Position numbers and translations under genes: made by a program
The notes under the pieces: generated by a model
Database searches by the model: none
Told to the model about the DNA's origin: nothing
The model's input: the letters and a program-made list of their open reading frames with translations, nothing else
Shown: in pieces, positions 14,499-21,417 of the stretch
Numbering within the stretch: position 1 is the first letter of the stretch
Layout of the letters: every line of letters begins with the position of its first letter
NCBI GenBank assembly: GCA_018658605.1
Contig: JABHUV010000374.1
Location: forward strand, 1-21,417
DNA: 21,417 bases
Origin: Planctomycetaceae bacterium
GTDB lineage: Bacteria > Planctomycetota > Planctomycetia > Pirellulales > Pirellulaceae
Direction of reading: 5' to 3'

Positions 14499-15662
14499 CT
14501 AGAGGTTACGCAGGGCTTGGTCTAAGTCCGCAACTAAATCTTCAACGTGCTCTAATCCAACAGACAGGCGAATAAGCTCATCGTGGATGCCGTTAGCAAT
14601 TCGATCTTCGCGATCGTAACTTGCATGCGACATCGATGCAGGCTGACTAATTAGCGATTCAACAGCCCCTAACGACACGGCTAATTGAAATAACCGCGTT
14701 GACCCGACTACGTTTTTAGTCAAATCATAATCAGCGTCAACTTCGAAGCTCAACATTGCGCCGAATCCGCCATTCATCTGGCGCTTAGCAATGTCGTATC
14801 CCTCGTGCGATGCCAAACCAGGATACAAAACTCGTTTAACCTTGGGGTGTTGCTGTAAATATTCCGCTACTAGCATCGCTGTGCGGCATTGTTCGTGAAC
14901 CCGCAGTTCCAATGTCTTAATGCCTCGCGTGATTAAATATGAATCCCACACACTCATGCAGTTCCCAACAGAATTGTGGATAAAATATAGTTTGTCGTAT
15001 AAATCATCGTTATCCACAACGAGCAGTCCACCATTTGCATCGGAGTGACCGCCTAGGTATTTGGTGGCGGAGTGCATTACAATATCGGCGCCCAACGACA
15101 AAGGTTGCGTTAGGACCGGCGTGGCAAATGTGTTATCCACACCAAGTAAAACACCATGCTCCGTAGCAACTTTTGCGCATGCTGCGATGTCCGTGATCGA
15201 CATCAGTGGGTTTCCGGGACTTTCAATCCAGATAAGTTTCGTTTGTGGTCGAATCGCCGACGCTAGCGCGCCCGGGCTACTTGAATTAGCTAGTGAAACT
15301 TCAATTCCCGCTCGGTTACAAATTTTGTGGAACAGGCGATAGGTCCCGCCGTAGATGTCGGTACCGGCAACAACATGGTCACCAGCGTTTAGCAACATGG
15401 TGACGCAATGCGTCGCAGCCATACCAGTCGAAAAGGCCAGGGCCTGACTTCCACCCTCCAATGAAGCTATTGTGCTCTCAGTAGCGTCACGCGTCGGGTT
15501 ACCGCTACGCGTGTAGTCGTACGGGCCCCATTCACCGGGAGTCTTCTGTACAAACGTTGAGGCAACATGTAATGGGCGCACGACCGCGCCCGTCTGCTCG
15601 TCCGCCGAGTTCCCCACGTGGATTGCGCGCGTCCTGAATTTTAATTGTTTTTCTTCAACCAT
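14499..15662 (-). CDS. Cystathionine gamma-synthase/lyase-type PLP enzyme (Cys/Met metabolism family)
   Basis: The 387-residue product is a full-length member of the Cys/Met metabolism PLP family. Visible are YTRSGNPTR near 50-58, STGMAA (78-83), the cofactor-binding aspartate in VDNTFATP (about D176), the Schiff-base lysine in HSATKYLGG (about K201), SLGAVESLI and the C-terminal RLSVGLEHVEDLV. It either joins cysteine to activated homoserine or splits cystathionine; sequence alone does not separate these. Because its neighbour looks like the synthase, a lyase role (cystathionine gamma-lyase) is plausible. ATG at 15662 is preferred because only a few residues then precede the conserved FRTRAIHVG. 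GTG codons at 15674 and 15671 are alternatives; the first overlaps the upstream stop by one base, and AGGG lies 6 nt before the second. Confidence 0.88.
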   Translation of the reverse strand: MVEEKQLKFRTRAIHVGNSADEQTGAVVRPLHVASTFVQKTPGEWGPYDYTRSGNPTRDATESTIASLEGGSQALAFSTGMAATHCVTMLLNAGDHVVAGTDIYGGTYRLFHKICNRAGIEVSLANSSSPGALASAIRPQTKLIWIESPGNPLMSITDIAACAKVATEHGVLLGVDNTFATPVLTQPLSLGADIVMHSATKYLGGHSDANGGLLVVDNDDLYDKLYFIHNSVGNCMSVWDSYLITRGIKTLELRVHEQCRTAMLVAEYLQQHPKVKRVLYPGLASHEGYDIAKRQMNGGFGAMLSFEVDADYDLTKNVVGSTRLFQLAVSLGAVESLISQPASMSHASYDREDRIANGIHDELIRLSVGLEHVEDLVADLDQALRNL

Positions 15663-15673
15663 GGTAGACACCA

Positions 15674-16864
15674 CTATCCCTGCAAAGCCTGTTCAAGATC
15701 GCGAATGATATCGGAGACATCTTCGATACCCACTGATAAACGAATCATGTTATCGCGGATACCAAATTGTTTTCGTTCGATGGAACTAAGCTCAAAATAG
15801 CTCATAATCATCGGTTGTTCAATTAGCGATTCAACTCCACCCAGAGAGGGCGCTATTTTCGGGATCTTCGCCCGGTCAACTATATCCGCGGTTTCCCGCC
15901 AATTCGCCCCTTTAATCTCAAATGTTATCAATCCCCCAAAGCCAGTCATTTGGCGGCTAGCTAACTCGTGATATTCATGTGAACGCAAACCGGGATAATA
16001 CACTTTTGAAATTCGTGAGTGAGCCTCCAGAAATTCCGCAACGGCTTGTCCGTTGGCATTGTGCTGTTGCATCCGTAGTGTGAAAGTCTTAAGACCACGC
16101 TGTAGCAAATACATATTATGGGCAGAGTTGATAGATCCCATAATTCCGCGCAAATTTCTTACATCCGCGAGGTGCTCTTGCGAACCAGAAATCACGCCTG
16201 CGAGTAAATCATTGTGGCCACCTAGGTATTTAGTAGCCGAGTGCAATACATAGTCAACACCGTAAGAAAGCGGTTGTTGGTTATATGGCGTCGCGAGAGT
16301 GGCATCGATCAAAGTCTCGACACCGTGTTGTTGTCCTAGCTTTGCAAACTTTTCTAGGTCCACAATACTTAAATGCGGATTAGTCGGCGACTCACTCACG
16401 AGCAATTTGGTATTTTGATTGATTGCGTCAGCCATTGCGTCGTAATTACAGGCTTCAACTTGTCGCGTAATCACACCAAACCGAGCAAGATGTTTCGCGC
16501 AAAATTCTCGACTCCGGTGGTAACATTCGTCGAAAAAGACGATCTCGTCTCCGGAACCCAATTTAGTCATTACCAATCCTACGAGAGCCGCCATCCCACT
16601 TGCGTATACTATTGCATCCTCGGCTCCCTCAAGCGCTGCCAGTTTGCGTTCCACCACCGCTTCGTTGGGGTTCCCATAGCGGCCATATTCTTCGCGCAAT
16701 TCCCCCTTCTCTATATAGTCAATAATCGACTGGCTATCTGCAAACGTATACGTCGATGCGAGGACGATAGGGTCCGTAATTGAGTCAAGAGCCTTGTGCG
16801 CGGATTCACCTCCATGCACCGCTTGCGTAGCCGAACCAACTGTTTTTTTGTTTTGAAATGTCAT
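15674..16864 (-). CDS. metB: Cystathionine gamma-synthase-like PLP enzyme, plant-type signature
   Basis: This 396-residue enzyme belongs to the same PLP family as the next gene and probably condenses cysteine with an activated homoserine to cystathionine in methionine synthesis. EEYGRYGNP (58-66), ALEGAEDAIVYASGM (77-91), D187 in LIDATLATP, K212 in HSATKYLGGHNDLLAG, GGVESLIEQP and RLSVGIEDVSDII are visible. The tyrosine-rich YGRYGNP and GGHNDLLAG forms resemble plant cystathionine gamma-synthase more than the E. coli enzyme; whether the acyl donor is O-phospho-, O-succinyl- or O-acetyl-homoserine is not decidable here. ATG start without a strong ribosome binding site. Its stop touches the possible GTG start of the following paralogue, so the two are surely one transcript. 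Confidence 0.85.
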   Translation of the reverse strand: MTFQNKKTVGSATQAVHGGESAHKALDSITDPIVLASTYTFADSQSIIDYIEKGELREEYGRYGNPNEAVVERKLAALEGAEDAIVYASGMAALVGLVMTKLGSGDEIVFFDECYHRSREFCAKHLARFGVITRQVEACNYDAMADAINQNTKLLVSESPTNPHLSIVDLEKFAKLGQQHGVETLIDATLATPYNQQPLSYGVDYVLHSATKYLGGHNDLLAGVISGSQEHLADVRNLRGIMGSINSAHNMYLLQRGLKTFTLRMQQHNANGQAVAEFLEAHSRISKVYYPGLRSHEYHELASRQMTGFGGLITFEIKGANWRETADIVDRAKIPKIAPSLGGVESLIEQPMIMSYFELSSIERKQFGIRDNMIRLSVGIEDVSDIIRDLEQALQG

Positions 16865-17162
16865 TAACTTGATACCGTTACTGATTGAATTTAGCAGGAC
16901 GCCAAACGCCTAAGCGAAGACAAATTGCTTGAAGTATTATTTATACCGTGCCGCAATAGAAAAATGCGCGCCTAAAACCAACCGCTATTGGCAGAGTCCA
17001 AACAAACGACAACCTAATTGAAGGTGTTTACGTTTATTGTTAGCACTTTAGCAGGTTAAGGCTGCAATCGGCCACAAATCCCTATCGTAGTAATTTACTT
17101 CCGGTATCGTTCCCGAGCAAGGCGTAAAACACATCTCATGAACCAAAAAAGGTTATCATTTC
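16865..17162. other. Intergenic region upstream of the paired PLP genes
   Basis: These 298 bp contain no convincing gene. A minus-strand TATAAA at 16940-16945 could be a -10 box for the downstream PLP pair, but I find no good -35 partner. I looked for a SAM-riboswitch-like or T-box-like leader on the minus strand and saw no strong stem set. A T6 run flanked by AACC and GGTT just after the stop of the Cys-rich gene is too short a stem to call a terminator. Confidence 0.4.
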
Positions 17163-17795
17163 CTAACGGCGAAGTGGATTATTCGGAATGGTCGACACAC
17201 CTCTGGTAGTAGGCAAACTAGGTGCGCTGTACTGAACTGGGCGCACCATACTCGTCCGCACACCATTACCGATCGGCACAACCACTGGGAATCGTTCAGC
17301 CGGGGACGGCAATACCGAAGAGGTTGCGGGTGCCATTATCGCAGGAACTTCTTCGATCGGCTTAGCCGGTGTTGGAACACCAATTGTACCCGATTCATAA
17401 ATAACCCCTGGCGATACCCGCTCACAGCCGTGACAATTCGCCCCGTAAAAGCGCTCGGAGAAAAACAACCCCCGACCTCGGTTCATCCCGCGACAAGGGA
17501 AAATACAATCCAAGGTATCTCGTAAACCTTGAGCCAAAGCAGGTAATAAGGGAATACCACACCCACAACCCGTACCAAGCTGACCTAATTCTCCAACCAC
17601 TGTTTCCATAGGCTCCGTGATTGGCTCGCTGGCCGAAACACGATTTCCAGCTAACAGCGGATAATTTATCGCAACACGCGGTTGATAATAAGGACTGGCA
17701 GCTGACGGCAGCCCTTCTTGCCCATGCGTTTGGTACATCCCCCCGCTCAATAACACCAACGCCAAACACGAAACGACAACTTGTTTATACTGCAT
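17163..17795 (-). CDS. Exported Cys-rich protein of unknown function
   Basis: I do not recognise a named family. The 210-residue product has a signal peptide (hydrophobic 7-19; likely cleavage near residue 26 after THGQ or just before). The mature protein has six cysteines, all between residues 77 and 124, in the arrangement C-x-C (77, 79), C-x3-C (97, 101) and C-x2-C (121, 124), with RGRGLFFSERFYGANCHGC in the middle. The C-terminal 85 residues are Pro/Val/Ser-rich and probably disordered. The pattern suggests disulfides or a bound metal in the envelope. ATG at 17795 is chosen because GGAG lies 5 nt upstream and the signal peptide starts there; the open frame extends to 17882 without support. 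It is divergent from an outer-membrane barrel gene. Confidence 0.75.
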   Translation of the reverse strand: MQYKQVVVSCLALVLLSGGMYQTHGQEGLPSAASPYYQPRVAINYPLLAGNRVSASEPITEPMETVVGELGQLGTGCGCGIPLLPALAQGLRDTLDCIFPCRGMNRGRGLFFSERFYGANCHGCERVSPGVIYESGTIGVPTPAKPIEEVPAIMAPATSSVLPSPAERFPVVVPIGNGVRTSMVRPVQYSAPSLPTTRGVSTIPNNPLRR

Positions 17796-18059
17796 AATGT
17801 CTCCACTCCACTCCATTAACACGATTGACCAATACTGGTAATTAATCAGTTTCCACCCATTGCCATGTTCGGCACGCAACAATCCCGATATTTAAACCTA
17901 TCCGTATATGCCAATTATTTTACGCATCTAACCTAGCCTTCCTGCGCTTCCCGTCTTGTCAGCCGGCAGATCAATCTTGACTTTACTAGGCGTTTTTTAG
18001 TACTTATCTATTTGTAATCCGATTATTTATTTCTCTGTCCCTTAACTAATTTCCACCTG
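17796..18059. other. Divergent intergenic region between Cys-rich protein and outer-membrane barrel genes
   Basis: These 264 bp must carry promoters for both flanking genes. On the plus strand TTGACT at 17977-17982 resembles a -35 box, but no good -10 box follows at the right distance. I see no clear promoter for the minus-strand gene and no strong palindrome. Confidence 0.35.
17801..17804 (-). promoter_or_regulatory. Ribosome binding site deciding the start of the Cys-rich gene
   Basis: GGAG on the minus strand, 5 nt before ATG at 17795, within a short GGAGT tandem repeat (17801-17814). Confidence 0.65.
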
Positions 18060-19205
18060 ATGGCATTTCCGCAACCCACTTACGACTTACCCCGCTTGGC
18101 TTTTTTCATTACCGCGCTTTCTCTCTGTTTCAATTGCCCCACGATCACAACTGCAGCGCCCAGAACCCCTCTAATACAGTTTGCCAGCTATCAAGAAACC
18201 GGTAGCTTGGGGGAACCCAACTTTGACGCTTATGAAAACAGTGGCGCTCCTCGACCACCCGCCTTCGGAGAAGGTGGAAGTGGGTTGGGTTCGGCTCCCG
18301 GTAAACCCTGGTTTGGACCTGAATATACAGAGCCTCTGGATCCTCCAAATAATTCACTATTCTCCGGAAACCTGTTCGGCCAAAATCGTCGGGCCACAGC
18401 GTTGGATATATTTCGCTTCGCCGAAACTCCACAAATACAGTATGCGTGGGTCCCTGACGGAAGCAGTGTGGGTTCCGTCAACATGAGTGAATTTGACGTA
18501 TCGGTCGTTTTCGCGTTCCCAAATTTTATGGAATCAGAACAGCCAATCTACGTGGCCCCTTCATTCGGCTTAACCATGTTTGAGGGTCCCCAGTCGCCGG
18601 AACTTCCCGGGCAAGTATACAGCGCGTATTTAGACGTGCAATGGACCTCAGACCCAACGCAACGATTCTACGCTGATCTCGGTGTTACCGTTGGAATCCA
18701 TTCCGCGTTCGATACAATGACCACAGACAGTCTACGTTTAACTGGTCACGCCCTGGCGAACATCTCACTAGAGGAAAATACCACCCTAACATTCGGTGTG
18801 ATGTACTTTGACCGTGTGAATATCAAAATGCTTCCGGCTTTTGGTGTGTTTTGGAATCCCCATCCTGAAATTCGTATCGACTTATTTTTCCCAAGGCCTC
18901 GAATATCCCAGTACTACACATCGATAAATAACTACGACGTATGGTGGTATGTGGGCGGTGAATACGGTGGTGGTAGTTGGACGATGAAACCCAACGGTTT
19001 GGCTTCCAGCCAAGTCGATATTAACGATTTACGTCTGGTTACCGGACTTGAATTTGGACTCGCGGAACAACTACGTCTGGGTCGCCATATTGGTTTCATC
19101 GAAGCGGGAATTGTATTTGATCGCGAGGTCATCTACAAAAATACACCCGGCGATAATTTCAGCCCTGGAACTACTGTGATGTTGCGCGCCGGATTAGGTT
19201 ATTAA
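18060..19205 (+). CDS. Outer-membrane beta-barrel protein, possibly DUF6268-like
   Basis: The 381-residue product has a signal peptide (hydrophobic 13-25, likely cleavage after TTAA at residue 33). A Gly/Pro/Asn-rich segment (about 45-110) follows, then a long series of alternating polar/hydrophobic strands: FDVSVVFAFPNFM, IYVAPSFGLTMF, VYSAYLDVQW, FYADLGVTVGIH, LTFGVMYFDRV, IRIDLFFPRPRIS, WWYVGGEYGGG and LVTGLEFGLA. It ends LRAGLGY, with the terminal aromatic residue that outer-membrane barrels use for assembly. Planctomycetes carry many barrels of this size; I think it resembles DUF6268 but cannot verify. No channel or transport role can be read. The ATG lacks a ribosome binding site. Its stop lies only 11 bp from that of the convergent heme-domain gene. 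Confidence 0.78.
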   Translation: MAFPQPTYDLPRLAFFITALSLCFNCPTITTAAPRTPLIQFASYQETGSLGEPNFDAYENSGAPRPPAFGEGGSGLGSAPGKPWFGPEYTEPLDPPNNSLFSGNLFGQNRRATALDIFRFAETPQIQYAWVPDGSSVGSVNMSEFDVSVVFAFPNFMESEQPIYVAPSFGLTMFEGPQSPELPGQVYSAYLDVQWTSDPTQRFYADLGVTVGIHSAFDTMTTDSLRLTGHALANISLEENTTLTFGVMYFDRVNIKMLPAFGVFWNPHPEIRIDLFFPRPRISQYYTSINNYDVWWYVGGEYGGGSWTMKPNGLASSQVDINDLRLVTGLEFGLAEQLRLGRHIGFIEAGIVFDREVIYKNTPGDNFSPGTTVMLRAGLGY

Positions 19206-19216
19206 CCAGGTGGTGT

Positions 19217-21417
19217 TTACTGATCAACTAGGGACCACTGAGCATGCGGTTGTCCGCTGGGCACCTCTAGCTGCATCATCAGTCGATTTTCACGAGCAGG
19301 GCGTTTCACACCGAGGGTAACTACATGTTGTCCTTTTTTCAGTTCCAACTCACAACGGTTGCCATTTAGCGGTGTCGGTGTGCCATCAACCCAAAGCAAG
19401 ACGCCTGCAGTATCGTCAAAGACTATCGCACAGCGCCCGCCATCTTCACTTACGGTCAATCGGGTACGTAAAAAGCTGAGGTTGCCGGTAACTGAACGCG
19501 GTGTAAACAACGGCAATTCAGAAATTTCCACCTCTCCCTGTACGGTTGTGTAAAAAGGCGCCCATGTCAAAGCCGCATCATTACTAGCAGTAATATCCAA
19601 ACTAGTGCGATTGATACGATTATGTGCTTTATCGGTCCACACTAATTGTTGCCAACTACGCGCAATCGGCGCTTTACTAATCTCGAATTCCCCAACCCTA
19701 CCAAGTCGCGACATAAAAGCCACGAGATCGATAATTTCTTGGCGTGTAAGGGTGTCCACCGCGCCATCAGGCATTAAGGAGCGTCCTTTCTTTTGTAAGT
19801 CAATATCCGCTTTTGGGATCGTGATTAATACGTTTTTAGCGTTTCGTATCACAACGGACTTGTCATTCGACCGGACTGGAACACCCGAATAAACCTGTCC
19901 ATTAACATCTAATATTTGGATTGAATGATAATTCTCTTTAACCTTTCGATTGGGATCAATCAAGCTTTCGACTAAATAGTCAATCGGAGCGCTTCCTCCA
20001 ATACTTACCAAATCCGGCCCTACTTTTCCCCCCGCACCTCCGATTGCATGACATAGCATGCATTGCAGTGATGCTCGTCGGAACACAGCTTGCCCCTTGC
20101 GAGGGTCACCGCTATTCAAAGCGGCAACCGCAAGTTCCTGCACCAACTGTTCCGAATATTTCCAACCAGAATCGACGATATTACCAGCCTTACGGAAAGC
20201 ACTTATCAATGTAGTGTAGTCCCCTGTTGAACGTTGTGTGGTACGCACTGCTGCCTTCGCAACGTCAGCAGTGATCGTCACGTCCGCCAACAAACGCATC
20301 AAAACCTTGCCACCCTGTTTGTTACGTAAAACCGCCGCTAAGGCATTAGATGGATCGAAATCGGTCTGACTCTGCATCATCAACATCACAGACTCAGCTG
20401 CACGTTCAACGGCAAATACTGACAAAGCTTGGATTGCCGCGACTGCCCCTATTGGATCATCGCCATTTGCAATCAAGCTTAAATCATCCCGCGCCGCATC
20501 GTGTTGATAAAAACCAACCGCACGAATCGCCTGGGCTTGGACGATTCGATTTTGCGTCTGTCTAGTATTTTCCACCAACCTTTGGTAATATTCCTCGAGC
20601 TTCCACGCACCGGAGGTCGCAAAAAGCGCCGAAACATACTCATCGCCCAAACCAACCATCGATCCGGCAAGGTTTTCAATACCGGTTGGCCGAACGCGCC
20701 GGCGTCGCAACTCCTCGATTAGTTCGTCCAAAATTGCGGCGCCAGCAACCTTGTCGCTTTTCGCATTCGCCAAAATCCATCCAATTGCGGTACCAGCCTC
20801 ATCGGATCCACCGCTGCTTGCAATCGCCCGCAGCACTCGGTGAGTCCCTTCGCTGTTGAATTGCAGTCCCTTCAGAATATTAATCAATGTCGGCGCAACA
20901 TTCCCGGAATCGACTGACTCCAATGCATACAACAACTTATTGCTATCCCCATTGAACGAGTAGTCACCAGATTCTACCGAAGCGAGCCATACATTTTTGG
21001 TATCCCGCAACGCCCTCCATGAAGCGAAATCTAAAAAACGATCCATCGGATATTCCAATACGGATGAAATCTCAGATACAGCAGCAAGATCGTTTTCATT
21101 TGACAACGCCCTCACTGCTTCGAGCCTAACGCGCGCGTGCTGGTCACGAACCGCGGCACTAAGATAACGTCTATACTGCGGTAACCGTGTACGCTGATGA
21201 GACACAACACGTACTGTGGCCGCTCGTATGCGATGATCCGAATTATCCAGTAATTGTTCGATTAAGGATACATCGACATGGTCTACGCATTGCAACACCC
21301 ACAATGCTTCCAATAACTCATGCGCCCCAGTGGCAACCGATGTATCTCGTTGCAACGCCCATTTTAAAGTTTTACCGATTACCTCATTGCGATCGTGTTC
21401 CTTAAGCTGCAACTTAG
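19217..21417 (-). CDS. HEAT-repeat and Planctomycetes-type heme-binding (C-x-x-C-H) protein, 5' end cut by window edge
   Basis: The frame stays open to the right edge, so the N-terminus is missing; a TTG at 21412 is not a credible start. Residues are counted from that TTG. About 25-430 are HEAT-like helical repeats (ALWVLQ, RIRAATVRVV, RVRLEAVRALS). About 434-570 are the heme-binding domain typical of planctomycetes (TIGR02603-like): GDPRKGQAVF, CMLCH at 451-455 (nucleotides 20048-20062), GGKVGPDL, and a Met in SLMPDG (M547) as the likely second iron ligand. A C-terminal beta-rich domain (about 600-731) follows. Full-length relatives usually have an N-terminal beta-propeller dehydrogenase-like domain, probably off the window. 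The likely role is periplasmic electron transfer linked to oxidation of an unknown sugar or alcohol. Confidence 0.88.
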   Translation of the reverse strand, partial: KLQLKEHDRNEVIGKTLKWALQRDTSVATGAHELLEALWVLQCVDHVDVSLIEQLLDNSDHRIRAATVRVVSHQRTRLPQYRRYLSAAVRDQHARVRLEAVRALSNENDLAAVSEISSVLEYPMDRFLDFASWRALRDTKNVWLASVESGDYSFNGDSNKLLYALESVDSGNVAPTLINILKGLQFNSEGTHRVLRAIASSGGSDEAGTAIGWILANAKSDKVAGAAILDELIEELRRRRVRPTGIENLAGSMVGLGDEYVSALFATSGAWKLEEYYQRLVENTRQTQNRIVQAQAIRAVGFYQHDAARDDLSLIANGDDPIGAVAAIQALSVFAVERAAESVMLMMQSQTDFDPSNALAAVLRNKQGGKVLMRLLADVTITADVAKAAVRTTQRSTGDYTTLISAFRKAGNIVDSGWKYSEQLVQELAVAALNSGDPRKGQAVFRRASLQCMLCHAIGGAGGKVGPDLVSIGGSAPIDYLVESLIDPNRKVKENYHSIQILDVNGQVYSGVPVRSNDKSVVIRNAKNVLITIPKADIDLQKKGRSLMPDGAVDTLTRQEIIDLVAFMSRLGRVGEFEISKAPIARSWQQLVWTDKAHNRINRTSLDITASNDAALTWAPFYTTVQGEVEISELPLFTPRSVTGNLSFLRTRLTVSEDGGRCAIVFDDTAGVLLWVDGTPTPLNGNRCELELKKGQHVVTLGVKRPARENRLMMQLEVPSGQPHAQWSLVDQ

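Noticed and set aside
16373..16783. A 136-codon plus-strand open frame
   Set aside because: Antisense to the well-supported cystathionine gamma-synthase-like gene; no ribosome binding site or recognisable protein features.
17062..17105. Short minus- or plus-strand peptides and possible riboswitch in the gap before the PLP gene pair
   Set aside because: Only frames of about 15 codons without ribosome binding sites, and no stable set of stems resembling SAM or T-box leaders.
17796..17882. N-terminal extension of the Cys-rich exported protein
   Set aside because: GGAG 5 nt before ATG 17795 and the signal peptide starting there make the longer form unlikely.
1..21417. Mobile elements, CRISPR, tRNA, rRNA, defence systems
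   Set aside because: Read on both strands: no transposase or integrase motifs, no spaced direct repeats, no tRNA-like cloverleaf and no recognised defence gene.

Overview
The window reads as ordinary, densely coded bacterial chromosome, very probably from a planctomycete, with Pirellulales-like relatives the best guess. The evidence is family content: an N-terminal LEERCLL motif (a variant of the planctomycete LEPRxLL export motif) next to a degenerate dockerin; a DUF1080 (3-keto-disaccharide hydrolase) domain; ThuA; a Tat-exported sugar isomerase/epimerase-like TIM barrel; a Planctomycetes-type C-x-x-C-H heme domain behind HEAT repeats; and a PQQ-like beta-propeller. Base composition looks moderate and even throughout. 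I see no tRNA, rRNA, CRISPR array, insertion sequence or phage gene, and no composition break that would mark an island. Fifteen protein genes are supported; those at the two window edges are cut.

Layout. Positions 1-6029 (minus strand, read right to left): acidic dockerin-bearing surface protein, 6-phosphofructokinase, Tat-exported TIM barrel, phytanoyl-CoA-dioxygenase-like oxygenase, and a DUF1080-ThuA fusion cut by the left edge. The phosphofructokinase, TIM-barrel and oxygenase genes are 11-13 bp apart. The fusion gene sits behind its own candidate promoter and a leader full of inverted repeats. Positions 6206-10802 (plus strand): a cytosolic TIM-barrel protein of unknown activity, a polytopic GT-C-like membrane protein 6 bp later, and an exported PQQ-like beta-propeller. 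Positions 10982-17795 (minus strand): exported Cys-rich protein, tandem cystathionine gamma-synthase and cystathionine synthase/lyase-type enzymes, exported HEAT-like protein, a second PhyH-family oxygenase, and a lipoprotein-like low-complexity protein with its own good promoter. Positions 18060-19205 (plus): outer-membrane beta-barrel. Positions 19217-21417 (minus): C-terminal part of a large HEAT/heme-binding protein cut by the right edge.

How the genes may work together. The left block looks like a carbohydrate module: keto-sugar/glycoside processing (DUF1080, ThuA, TIM barrel) beside a glycolytic kinase. The paired PLP enzymes form a transsulfuration unit for methionine/cysteine. The rest is cell-surface and periplasmic equipment typical of planctomycetes. 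Nothing here is a clear new defence, mobile or secretion system. The best leads are the leader of the DUF1080-ThuA gene (palindrome at an operator position and two mutually exclusive RNA pairings at the start codon), the Lys/Arg-free acidic dockerin protein, the TIM-barrel/GT-C gene pair, and the Cys-rich exported protein divergent from an outer-membrane barrel. Several true starts lie inside longer open frames; where a ribosome binding site decides it, this is stated.
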